NCBI GenBank assembly: GCA_937905825.1
Contig: CALCXM010000158.1
Coordinates: 1-36,583, forward strand
Direction: 5' to 3'
Length of the DNA stretch: 36,583 nucleotides
From: an uncultured bacterium
GTDB lineage: Bacteria > Planctomycetota > UBA1135 > GCA-002686595
The translations under genes were made by a program, and so were the position numbers. The notes beneath the pieces were generated by a model. That model saw only the letters and a program-made list of their open reading frames with translations, was not told the origin of the DNA and did no database searches. Below, piece by piece: positions 29,539 through 36,583 of the stretch (position 1 is its first letter; each line of letters starts with the position of its first letter).

Positions 29539-31539
29539 TCACGAGCGCGTTCCGTCTTGCAGCCACAGGTGCTTTCCCGCGGTGACGCGGGCTCGCCAAG
29601 CGGGGGGCAGCAAGGTTGTGCCGCTGAATTCTTCGATCAACGCAGGGCCTTGAAACTCGACGCCGGCGTGGAGGGCCGAGCGATCGATGATGGGGACCTG
29701 GATGCGCTTGCCGAAGACCGCCGGGCGTTCTCCGACGATGGCACTCTTGGGCAAGGTCTTGCGCCGGGGCTCTTTCGTCGGGACCAGGGGACGCCGCACC
29801 AGGGCGCGCACGCGCAGATTCACGAGCTCGATCTCCCCGCCGTCCAAGCGCCAACCATAGAGCTCCTTGTGACGCACTCCGAAGCGTTCCGCGACCTGTC
29901 CGTCGAACTCTTCGACCACCGCCAGTTCGAAGCTCTGGCCAGCGTAGCGCAGCTCCAAGCTGTACTCGTACTCGATCGACTTGGGCTTGTGTCCTGCGGC
30001 GAGCAACTCTTGCTTGGCTTCGGTCACGAGTTCCTTGGCGACCTTGCGCCTGTCCCTCGGGCTCCAACGCGCCAAGGGCGCGAGCAAGGTGCGCGAGCGG
30101 TCGGAGATGGCGTCGGCCGTCGCCATGCCGTAGGCGGATAGACAACCGGGCAAGGCCGGGACGAGGGCGCCGGGCAAGTCGAGAGCGGCGGCCAGGGCGG
30201 CGGCTTGCAAGCCACCGGCTCCACCGAAGGCCACCACGGGCAAGTTCTTTGGATCTTGACCCCGTTGCATGGTCTCCACGCCGATCGCGCGACGCATGGC
30301 AGCTCTAGCGACTTCTAGGACCGCGAGAGCGGCGCCCGTGGGTTTGCACCCCAGACGTTTGGCGAGCTTCTCAAAAGCGCGCGCCACAGCGTTCACGTCC
30401 AGCTCGAAAGCACCACCGAGGAAATTGCCCGCTGCGATGTGCCCCAAGTACACGTGAGCGTCGGTGACGGTCAGGTCCTCCCCACGGCCATGACAAACGG
30501 GCCCTGGATCCGCGCCCGCGCTGGCCGGGCCCACGTGCAGGATGCCGCCCGCGTCCAACCAAACGATCGAACCACCACCGCAACCGATCGTGTGGATGTC
30601 GAGGGCCGGCAAGCCGATCGGCAGGCCCGCCACGTCCGCGCGGCTGACGCTCTCCCACATCTCCGTGTTGGCCCGGTGGAAGGCGACGTCGGTGCTGGTG
30701 CCGCCCATGTCGAGGGTCACGATGTGCGCGAGGCCCGCTTCGCGTGCCGCGCGCGCTGCGCCGACCACGCCGCCAGCGGGGCCCGAGAGCAAGACGCGCG
30801 CCGGTTCGACAGCGGCCCGTTCCGCGGGCAAGCTGCCTCCGCTCGATTGCAGAATGGAAAGCCGCGCTGCGGGCAAGGCCGCGCGCAAGGCAGCGATGTA
30901 GTTTTGAATCAGCGGCACGAGAGCCGCGTTGGCCGTGGCCGTCGCGAAGCGTTCGTACTCCCGGTACTCGCGCAGCAAGGTGCCCGAGCAAGTGATCGGC
31001 ACGCCCAGGCTCTTCAAGCTCTGCGCGACCTCCTGTTCGATCGCCGGGTCGCGGTAGCTGTGCAGCAAGCAGATCGCAATGCTGTCGGGTTTGGCTTGCG
31101 CGAGTTGCTTGCGCAGTTTGCTGAGGTCCGCGGAGCTCGGCTTGCGCACGGTCATGAGCTCGCCTTTCAAGTTCGGCCAACTTCGTTGGGGGACCTCGAA
31201 GCGCAACTCGCGGGGCACGAGGGCGGGCGTCTTGATCGGATGCAAGGCGTACAGCTCCGGCCGGGCTTGACGTCCAATCTCTATCAGGTCTAGGAATCCT
31301 TCGTTGGTTACCAGAGCCGTGCGCGCAACTCGTCCGGTCAAAAGCGCATTCAAGGCCACGGTGGTGCCGTGCACGACTTCGTCCTTCGACCCTGCTCCGC
31401 CCAAACGCTCCACGCCTTCGAGCACTGCCTGCGAAGGGTCCTTGGGCGTGGAGGCGAGCTTCTCAACGCGCAACTCTTCCCCGTCCAAACAAACCAGGTC
31501 GGTGAAGGTCCCGCCCGTATCCACTCCGATCGTTTTCAC
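29539..31539 (-). CDS. hydantoinase A/5-oxoprolinase family ATPase
   Basis: A 666-aa HyuA-type protein. It begins with IGVDTGGTFTDLVCLDGEEL, the actin-fold phosphate-binding motif of the hydantoinase/oxoprolinase N domain. Further blocks are VVHGTTVALNALLTGRVART, ATTP-like ALVTNEGFLDLIEIGRQARP, LDMGGTSTDVAF and CGGGSIVWLDAGGILHVGP followed by SAGADPGPVCHGRG. The family cleaves hydantoins or 5-oxoproline with ATP. HyuA normally works with a HyuB subunit encoded next to it, but no hyuB is seen on either side here, so the partner is elsewhere or the protein acts alone. Length matches HyuA (about 690 aa), not the fused 1,200-aa oxoprolinase. Confidence 0.9.
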   Translation of the reverse strand: MKTIGVDTGGTFTDLVCLDGEELRVEKLASTPKDPSQAVLEGVERLGGAGSKDEVVHGTTVALNALLTGRVARTALVTNEGFLDLIEIGRQARPELYALHPIKTPALVPRELRFEVPQRSWPNLKGELMTVRKPSSADLSKLRKQLAQAKPDSIAICLLHSYRDPAIEQEVAQSLKSLGVPITCSGTLLREYREYERFATATANAALVPLIQNYIAALRAALPAARLSILQSSGGSLPAERAAVEPARVLLSGPAGGVVGAARAAREAGLAHIVTLDMGGTSTDVAFHRANTEMWESVSRADVAGLPIGLPALDIHTIGCGGGSIVWLDAGGILHVGPASAGADPGPVCHGRGEDLTVTDAHVYLGHIAAGNFLGGAFELDVNAVARAFEKLAKRLGCKPTGAALAVLEVARAAMRRAIGVETMQRGQDPKNLPVVAFGGAGGLQAAALAAALDLPGALVPALPGCLSAYGMATADAISDRSRTLLAPLARWSPRDRRKVAKELVTEAKQELLAAGHKPKSIEYEYSLELRYAGQSFELAVVEEFDGQVAERFGVRHKELYGWRLDGGEIELVNLRVRALVRRPLVPTKEPRRKTLPKSAIVGERPAVFGKRIQVPIIDRSALHAGVEFQGPALIEEFSGTTLLPPAWRARVTAGKHLWLQDGTRS

Positions 31540-31722
31540 GGGCGCAGTCTAGCCCGGGTTCCGGCGTGCGTCGACGATTGCCGGGGGACTGTGGCTCCCG
31601 AGCTGCGGGTTCCCTGCGTCCACTGCTGGCAAGGAAGGGAATTGCCCGGGAATGCTTCTAGGATGCCGTGGCGTGCTACGTACTCTTGGGCGAGCCGGCG
31701 AAGCACCGGCGCGCTGCACAAG

Positions 31723-32688
31723 ATGACTGACAAACCGGATGAACTGACGGCCGCATTCGAAGCCCTGACTCCCAAGCAGAGGAAGCTAAGGGAGCGATCG
31801 CTGGCTCTTACCCTGGGGATCATGCTGGCCTTCTGTTCGGTTTTCCCCCTCGCTTTCCTGGCGGATCACTTTGAGCTCTGGGGCGCCTTTGCCTCCGAAT
31901 TCGAAGCGGAGTACACCGACTGGCGAGACCCGAGGTTGATCGAGCACGAGAGGCTGGTCCTGGAGAGGTTGGAGTGGAGCAGGGATCTGCCGCAGTGGGC
32001 GGGCAGCTATTTTCGGGGCGCAAGTCGTGACGGCTTTGGCAACACGTACGATTTGAGGCTCGCTCCCGCGGCCGGATTCGTTTGGACGCCGCGCGGATGC
32101 GTGGCGCGCGAACAAGTCTTCGGCACGGTTCGAGTGGACGGCTCTCGGGTTCGACTGGATCCCGATGTTGCCCTCTTGCCCGATGGGTTCTTAGGAACGG
32201 ATGAACGGGAAGAGTTTGTGTTCGTCCCCTGGGGGAATCGCAAGTACCTGATCGCTCCCAACCAGATGCTGGCCTTCGCCCGGGACATTCGAAATGGGAG
32301 TGAGCCTCGCCCTACAGGACACGGGGACTACTTCGCGGGCTTTGACGACAGCCTGCCGAAACCCACTGGTCGACCGGCCCTCCCGGAGGAGTATGCCTCC
32401 CTGCTGGACTTTCCTCCGTTTCGAGCACGAGTCTCGGAAGTTCTGAGTCCCGCAGGAGGGGGTTCCTCCGACAACACAGCCGCCCGCGTGAGACTCGACG
32501 TCGGCGAGCGGGACGGAGTCTACGCGGGGTTGAGGTTGAGCCTCGACTCAACAACGGGGCAGAGCGTTGGCTGGAGCACCGTTGTGGAAGTGGGGCAGCG
32601 CGACTGCATCGCCAAAATTCGGTTCGACTCGCAGGACCCCAGACCCCAGGTGGGCTGGACCTTCGTGCCCTATCGGTGGGAGCGGTAG
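31723..32688 (+). CDS. uncharacterised single-span membrane protein
   Basis: I do not recognise this 321-aa protein. A basic N-terminal stretch (TPKQRKLRERSLAL) leads into one hydrophobic span (LGIMLAFCSVFPLAFLADHF, about 30-49), and the remaining 270 residues are soluble and probably outside the cytoplasm. The C-terminal half has beta-rich segments (ARVRLDVGERDGVYAGLRLS, STVVEVGQRDCIAKIRF) like the tail of a MreC-type or OB-fold domain, but the match is too weak to call. The frame is open upstream to about 31369; ATG 31723 is the first that gives protein-like sequence. A small GCCGG/CCGGC hairpin lies 13 nt before it and no ribosome-binding site is evident. Confidence 0.75.
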   Translation: MTDKPDELTAAFEALTPKQRKLRERSLALTLGIMLAFCSVFPLAFLADHFELWGAFASEFEAEYTDWRDPRLIEHERLVLERLEWSRDLPQWAGSYFRGASRDGFGNTYDLRLAPAAGFVWTPRGCVAREQVFGTVRVDGSRVRLDPDVALLPDGFLGTDEREEFVFVPWGNRKYLIAPNQMLAFARDIRNGSEPRPTGHGDYFAGFDDSLPKPTGRPALPEEYASLLDFPPFRARVSEVLSPAGGGSSDNTAARVRLDVGERDGVYAGLRLSLDSTTGQSVGWSTVVEVGQRDCIAKIRFDSQDPRPQVGWTFVPYRWER

Positions 32689-32783
32689 CGGGGACCGGCA
32701 GCGCGCCGTGACCCGGCGGGGCGTCCTGAGTTCAACTCGCGCGGCGGATTGCCCCGCTCGTCCCGCGGGATCATGGGCGATTC

Positions 32784-32816
32784 CAGCGAACTGCGTCCCC
32801 CTAGCCCAGTTCGCTG
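32784..32816 (+). terminator. 10-bp inverted repeat upstream of plsY
   Basis: CAGCGAACTG at 32784-32793 pairs perfectly with CAGTTCGCTG at 32807-32816 around a 13-nt pyrimidine-rich loop. It sits about 100 nt after the preceding stop codon and 50 nt before the plsY ATG. It might end the upstream transcript, although no T-run follows, or act as a leader element of the plsY-gpsA operon. Confidence 0.45.
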
Positions 32817-32865
32817 CCTCCCGAATTGTCACTCCCTGAGCGGCCTGCTAGCCTCTCCCTCCCCA

Positions 32866-33546
32866 ATGCTCGCCCTCCTCGAAGAACTTCTCGGCCTCTC
32901 GGATCCCACCGGGTTGGCCTGGCGCTTGGTCGTCGCCTACCTCCTGGGCTCCGTGCCCTTTGGTCTGATGATGTGCCGGGTGTTCAAGGGCGTGGACCTG
33001 CGCGAGCACGGCAGCGGGAACATCGGCGCCACGAACGCCATGCGCGTCTTGGGCAAGCCACTCGGTCTCCTGGCCTTCCTGTGCGATCTGGGCAAGGGCT
33101 ACGTGCCCGCCGCCTTTCTCGGCGCGGGCGATCCCCAATGGGCTGTGGCCTGCGGAGCGGCGGCTGTCTGCGGTCACGTTTGGCCGATCTACCTGCGCTT
33201 CAAAGGCGGCAAAGCGGTGGCCACGGGTTGCGGCGTCCTGCTCGCGATCCTGCCCATGGTCGTCGCCTACGCAGGGCTGGCCTGGCTCTTGACGCTTTTG
33301 ATCTTTGGCTACGTCAGCCTCTCTTCGATCGTCATGGGCCTCGCCTTTCCGATCGCCGCTTGGCAACTTGGGGGGGACCCTGCTTTGATCCTGGGCAGCA
33401 GCGGCTTGACGCTCTTGATCTTGGTGCGCCACAGATCGAACATAGGCCGGCTGCTCGCGGGAACCGAATCACGAACACAGCTCTTCAAAAAGCGATCCAG
33501 TAGTCACGATACGCCAAGCCACGGCGAGTCAGGCGGAAATGAGTGA
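32866..33546 (+). CDS. plsY: acyl-phosphate:glycerol-3-phosphate acyltransferase PlsY
   Basis: PlsY is the inner-membrane enzyme that moves an acyl group from acyl phosphate to glycerol 3-phosphate, the first committed step of phospholipid synthesis. The 226-aa product has about five spans and the three family motifs: AYLLGSVPFG near residue 24, LREHGSGNIGATNAMR at 45-60, and GHVWPIYLRFKGGKAVATGCG near 104. A hydrophilic Ser/His-rich tail follows the last span. The ATG at 32866 has a C/T-rich upstream sequence and no ribosome-binding site. The end overlaps gpsA by 8 bp, and GpsA makes the glycerol 3-phosphate PlsY uses. Confidence 0.95.
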   Translation: MLALLEELLGLSDPTGLAWRLVVAYLLGSVPFGLMMCRVFKGVDLREHGSGNIGATNAMRVLGKPLGLLAFLCDLGKGYVPAAFLGAGDPQWAVACGAAAVCGHVWPIYLRFKGGKAVATGCGVLLAILPMVVAYAGLAWLLTLLIFGYVSLSSIVMGLAFPIAAWQLGGDPALILGSSGLTLLILVRHRSNIGRLLAGTESRTQLFKKRSSSHDTPSHGESGGNE

Positions 33547-34561
33547 AACAAAAGTGAACAAGGTCTTGGTGCTTGGGGACGGCAGTTGGGGGACCACCCT
33601 CGCTTGCGTGCTCAGCCGCAATGGTGTGCCGACCACCCTGTGGAGCGCGTTCCCGGAGCAATCAAAAGAGCTGCGCGAGAAGCGCGTGAACGAACGCTTC
33701 TTGCCCGGCGTCAACTTGCCCGACGAACTCAAGTTCTCTGCGGATCCCTTCTCCGCCGCGGAGGGTGTGCAGCTCGTGGTGAGCGTCGTGCCAACCCAGT
33801 TCCTGCGCAGCGTGGCCATGCGTTTCGAAGACGCCTTGCCCGGCAACTTGCCGATCGTTTCGGCGACCAAGGGACTCGAGGTCGAGACCCTTGAATCGCC
33901 CACTTCGATCATTCGCTCGGTACTTGGGGATCGCCCGATGGCCGTCCTGACCGGACCCAGTCATGCGGAGGAAGTGGCTCGCGGTTTGCCCGCGTCCGTG
34001 GTCTGCGCTAGCAAGGATCCGAAGCTGGCTGCCATGGTGCAGCGCGCTTTCAGTTGCGAGAACTTCCGCGTCTACACGTCGACAGATCCGGTGGGTGCCG
34101 AACTGGCCGCCGCTCTCAAAAACGTGGTGGCCTTGGCCGCAGGCATTAGCGACGGATTGGAGTTGGGCGACAACGCCAAGGCCGCACTCTTGACCCGCGG
34201 CATGGTGGAGATGGCGCGCTTCGGAGAGATGAAAGGCGGACAGGCCAGCACCTTCTTCGGCCTCGCTGGGTTCGGCGACCTGGTGACCACCTGCTGCTCG
34301 AAGCACTCACGCAATCGCGCTGTGGGGGAGGCTATCGGACGCGGGGAAACCCTCGAACAAATCCTCGACCGCATGTCGATGGTGGCTGAGGGTGTCTGGA
34401 CCACGAAAGCGCTCTTCGGACCGAACTCGGATCTTGGTGATCGCGTGCTTCCGATCGCCGAGCAAGTCCACGCCATCCTGTTCGAAAAGAAAGACCCACG
34501 ACGGGCCGTGCTCGACCTCATGTCCCGAGAACTGGGACCCGAGATGGGCAGCCCTCAATAA
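33539..34561 (+). CDS. gpsA: glycerol-3-phosphate dehydrogenase [NAD(P)+]
   Basis: GpsA reduces dihydroxyacetone phosphate to sn-glycerol 3-phosphate in the cytoplasm. The 340-aa protein opens with the nucleotide-binding VLVLGDGSWGTTLACVLSRNG (usual G-A-G-S-W-G-T-A-L), keeps SATKGLE with K111, LTGPSHAEEVARG near 138, and the catalytic Lys region ALKNVVALAAGISDGLELGD with K194. FFGLAGFGDLVTTCCSKHSR and the C-terminal MVAEGVWTTKAL are also typical. ATG 33539 lies inside the plsY 3' end (8-bp overlap), so translation is coupled. Its TAA contributes to the ribosome-binding site of the following gene. Confidence 0.96.
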   Translation: MSETKVNKVLVLGDGSWGTTLACVLSRNGVPTTLWSAFPEQSKELREKRVNERFLPGVNLPDELKFSADPFSAAEGVQLVVSVVPTQFLRSVAMRFEDALPGNLPIVSATKGLEVETLESPTSIIRSVLGDRPMAVLTGPSHAEEVARGLPASVVCASKDPKLAAMVQRAFSCENFRVYTSTDPVGAELAAALKNVVALAAGISDGLELGDNAKAALLTRGMVEMARFGEMKGGQASTFFGLAGFGDLVTTCCSKHSRNRAVGEAIGRGETLEQILDRMSMVAEGVWTTKALFGPNSDLGDRVLPIAEQVHAILFEKKDPRRAVLDLMSRELGPEMGSPQ

Positions 34562-34570
34562 GGAGCTTCA

Positions 34571-34969
34571 TTGACCCCAACCATCGGATTTGTCGGTTCC
34601 CTCGTCTTGACCCTCGTTTGCTTGGGGGCGGCGGTGGTGACCGGCTACAAGGCGAAACGCAAGGTGCACTTGACTAGCGTTGCGGGGGCTGTGGCGATGC
34701 TCGTGGCCACGATTTACTACGCGATCGAGTTGGGCAAGTTGTACGACTTGCACCAAGACTCGATGATCACGCGGGTGCACTTGAGCGTGGCCAAGGTGAA
34801 CACCGCTGCGTACCTCTTGCCGGCGGTGACGGGCTTGCGCACCCTCAAGAACCCCGCGGGACGCAAGCTGCATGGCAAGGTGGCTTGGGCTGTTTTGCTG
34901 CTGACCGTTTTCACAGCGGTCACGGGCTGCATCATGTTGCTGCAAGCGGACCTCTTGGTTCCCGCGTAG
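34571..34969 (+). CDS. small four-span membrane protein
   Basis: A 132-aa protein with about four membrane spans: FVGSLVLTLVCLGAAVVTGY, SVAGAVAMLVATIYYAIELG, VNTAAYLLPAVTGLRTL and VAWAVLLLTVFTAVTGCIML. The His in VHLSVAKVN and in RKLHGKVAW at helix ends recall haem-binding membrane families such as DUF420, but I cannot assign it. AAGGAG at 34560-34565, overlapping the gpsA TAA, lies five bases before the TTG at 34571 and fixes this unusual start. It is third in the plsY-gpsA operon. Confidence 0.78.
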   Translation: MTPTIGFVGSLVLTLVCLGAAVVTGYKAKRKVHLTSVAGAVAMLVATIYYAIELGKLYDLHQDSMITRVHLSVAKVNTAAYLLPAVTGLRTLKNPAGRKLHGKVAWAVLLLTVFTAVTGCIMLLQADLLVPA

Positions 34970-34980
34970 CGAGCGCAGGA

Positions 34981-35004
34981 CGCGAGGACCTTCCGCGGTC
35001 CGCG
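34981..35004. terminator. hairpin between convergent genes
   Basis: GGACC at 34986-34990 pairs with GGTCC at 34997-35001, and the flanking CGC/GCG extend the stem across a 2-nt bulge. It occupies the 66-bp gap between the plus-strand small membrane protein and the convergent gene at 35036. A terminator role is likely from position, although no T-run is present. Confidence 0.4.
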
Positions 35005-35035
35005 CAATCGGGAGCCCCCGCCCCCGAGCGGAGCC

Positions 35036-35398
35036 TCACTCCCCCGGCTCTTCCCAGGTGTCTTCCACCGACGGCAAGTCCAGGATGTGGGGGACCACGC
35101 CCTTCAGTCCGAGCAGGCTGACGTTCGCGAAGATGGCCGGCAACGTGATCAGAATCCAGGCCAGCTTGGCCCGCAGGGTAAACAGCCCCACCGCCAGCCC
35201 CGCCGCCGCGAACGAGAAGGCCAGCCCATAGCTAACCTCCGCCGAGGGCGCCCAATTCGGCGCCCAGCGCCGCAGCACCAGGCTGACCCAAATCATGCCC
35301 CATCCAAGGGTGGCCAGAGTCATGGAGAGCATCCATGTCCGGTGCCTGCGCCGTACGACGCGGCGGATTCCTGCAAAGCGTCGAGCTGGGCGTGCCAT
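35036..35398 (-). CDS. small membrane protein of unknown function
   Basis: I do not recognise this 120-aa protein. A very basic N-terminus (MARPARRFAGIRRVVRRRHR) precedes three hydrophobic spans (MLSMTLATLGWGMIWVSLVL, VSYGLAFSFAAAGLAVGLF, AWILITLPAIFANVSLLGL), and the short C-terminus is acidic (SVEDTWEEPGE). The positive-inside rule would place the N-terminus in the cytoplasm. A TTG at 35413 would add five residues; the ATG at 35398 was preferred. It is divergent from tRNA-Pro. Hydropathy and charge pattern support a real gene. Confidence 0.7.
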   Translation of the reverse strand: MARPARRFAGIRRVVRRRHRTWMLSMTLATLGWGMIWVSLVLRRWAPNWAPSAEVSYGLAFSFAAAGLAVGLFTLRAKLAWILITLPAIFANVSLLGLKGVVPHILDLPSVEDTWEEPGE

Positions 35399-35453
35399 GG
35401 GGAAGATTCTCAATGATCTGCCCCAAGATCACAAGTTCCGTCCGGGTGAGTGA

Positions 35454-35482
35454 TTGACGCTGCCCGGCCCAGACCCTATAAC
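35454..35482 (+). promoter_or_regulatory. sigma-70-type promoter for tRNA-Pro
   Basis: TTGACG at 35454-35459 and TATAAC at 35477-35482 are separated by exactly 17 bp and each matches the consensus at five of six positions. Transcription would begin near 35489, about 9 nt ahead of the tRNA. This is the best promoter in the window and suggests that the host's housekeeping sigma factor has canonical preferences. Confidence 0.8.
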
Positions 35483-35497
35483 CTTCGTCCCCTCGGT

Positions 35498-35575
<78 letters not shown>

Positions 35576-35581
35576 TTTTTC

Positions 35582-35609
35582 ATACGGTGTCGCACACCTT
35601 GTTGTTGCC
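35582..35609 (+). repeat. REP-like 28-bp palindromic repeat, copy 2
   Basis: This copy is identical, as reverse complement, to 18-45. It starts 6 nt after the tRNA-Pro CCA, with TTTTTC between, and ends 63 nt before the ATG of the REP-associated transposase gene. Core GGTGTCGCACACC folds as GGTGT/ACACC with a CGC loop, then continues into TTGTTGTTGCC. RAYT genes are commonly flanked by the REPs they recognise, so this copy may be the cognate one. Confidence 0.7.
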
Positions 35610-35672
35610 AATCAACAAGCAAGTACCGCACGCGATCCGTGACCCCCGGCGCCGCCCTGCGTCTCCCTTCCC

Positions 35673-36583
35673 ATGGGACGCAAACCGAGGCAGGACACGC
35701 CTGGCAGCTGGCATCACGTCGTCAGTCGCGGAATCGCCACGCGCCCGCTGTTTGAGACCCGAGACGACATCCGGTTCTTTCTTTCCCGGCTGGCCACTGA
35801 GGTTCGCAAGGGGCGGATTGAGATTCATGCGTACAGCATCCTCACCACGCACTATCACCTCTTGCTGCGTAGCCCTCGTGGGGAGCTGAGCGAGGCGCTC
35901 CGGATCGCACAGAACGCGCACTCCCGGCGCTTCAACCGGCTCCACCGCCGCGACGGGTCGCTCATTCGGGGCCGGTTCTTCTCGAAGCCGATCTTGGATG
36001 ACCGCTACTAGCGAACTCTTGTGCGCTACATCGATCACAACCCGGTGCGGGCTCGAATCGTTGCGGTGAGCGCGAACTATGAGTTCGGAAGTGCGCAGCA
36101 GTACCAGCGCGACTCGGGCCCTCCGTGGCTGGAGCGTCGAAGCATTGAGGAGGAGGCTTGTCGCCTTGCGGGCGCCACGCACTTCAGCCCGGGGGTCTAC
36201 TTCCAAGCCTTCGGGGATGGCACCAGCTCTACGACAAAAGAGATTGTGGATCTGGTTGAGCGAAGAATGGGAGCACGCACAACCGTCGATCCTCTCACCG
36301 ACTTGGTGGGCACGACCCCTCTCGATATCCAGAGATGGATGAAGCGCAAGGCCCGGCTCGCGGATGGGCACGTCCCTGGATTGCCGGTCTGTTCCCCTGC
36401 GTCCCTTTCCCGGGCGCTTGAGCAGGAAGAGGAGGACTTCGGACCGTGGAGGGTCGAGTGGGGGGAGGGCTTAGTTCCAGCTCGTCCGCGAGCCTTCAAT
36501 GGGCTCGCCCATGAACTTGCTGGCCTCTCCTGGCGCGAACTCGCAGAACGCCAGCAAGGCTCACCGATGCGTTGCCGGCGCTT
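35673..36583 (+). pseudogene. Y1/REP-associated tyrosine transposase, amber-interrupted, cut by window end
   Basis: The first 112 codons encode a Y1_Tnp (RAYT/TnpA-REP) domain: WHHVVSRGIATRPLF, the HUH motif in YSILTTHYHLLLRSP (H60-Y61-H62), and HSRRFNRLHRRDGSLIRGRF. A TAG at 36009-36011 then interrupts the frame directly before RTLVRYIDHNPVRARIV, the conserved next block. After it the same frame stays open for at least 190 codons to the window end, with a C-terminal LAHELAGLSWRELAERQ that resembles a helix-turn-helix. The residue aligned with the catalytic Tyr (usual YxxxFN) is H83 (HSRRFN; codon CAC at 35919-35921). The gene is therefore probably inactive; amber read-through is the less likely alternative. 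Confidence 0.8.

Overview
The window is a GC-rich bacterial chromosome segment carrying about 26 protein genes, two tRNA genes and one or two decaying genes. The best guess for the host is a member of the Planctomycetota. The reasons are the secreted DUF1549/DUF1553 multidomain protein with a CxxCH haem motif next to a Tat-exported DUF1501 protein, a membrane DUF2231 protein with a planctomycete-type cytochrome domain, a protein that looks like a planctomycete Ser/Thr kinase-sulfatase-modifying-factor fusion without its kinase, and an FG-GAP propeller protein. This is inferred from gene families; no rRNA or other taxonomic marker is present.

Layout. 18-1312 (minus): a 28-bp repeat, then ispF and ispD of the MEP isoprenoid pathway with a 4-bp overlap. 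1404-6324 (plus): ruvC, an uncharacterised 431-aa protein, an FlhG/MinD-type ATPase and a hybrid histidine kinase, followed by the fossil 3' end of a GNAT acetyltransferase. 6617-8143 (minus): the kinase-less protein, divergent from the FG-GAP propeller gene (8365-9693). 9642-10593 (minus): a helical protein of unknown function and a ComEA-like helix-hairpin-helix protein. 10684-12606 (plus): nadC, an RsbW-like ATPase and a VanZ-like membrane protein, tightly spaced. 12607-13186 is non-coding. 13187-14623 (plus): adenylosuccinate lyase of the eukaryotic type.

14787-22744 (plus) is a likely operon for an envelope system: DUF1549/DUF1553 cytochrome-like protein, DUF1501 protein, DUF2231-cytochrome-LRR membrane protein and an NHL-type beta-propeller. 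22777-23133 (minus) is a small membrane protein. 23359-26209 (plus) holds a TIM-barrel isomerase-like protein, a DHH phosphoesterase and ThiD. tRNA-Gly(GCC), with promoter and terminator, follows. 26624-29509 (plus): a TonB-dependent receptor and TonB, so an outer-membrane uptake pair. 29539-31539 (minus): a hydantoinase A/oxoprolinase protein without its usual B partner. 31723-34969 (plus): an unknown single-span protein, then plsY and gpsA (overlapping, consecutive steps of phospholipid synthesis) and a small membrane protein. 35036-35398 (minus): another small membrane protein. The right end carries tRNA-Pro(GGG) with a clear sigma-70-type promoter, a second copy of the 28-bp repeat, and a Y1/REP-associated transposase gene interrupted by an amber codon.

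Most of the window is ordinary housekeeping. The most interesting signal is the perfect 28-bp palindromic repeat found 3' of ispF and 3' of tRNA-Pro, with the second copy just ahead of the REP-associated transposase. This looks like a REP/RAYT pair in which the transposase has lost both its reading frame and its catalytic tyrosine.
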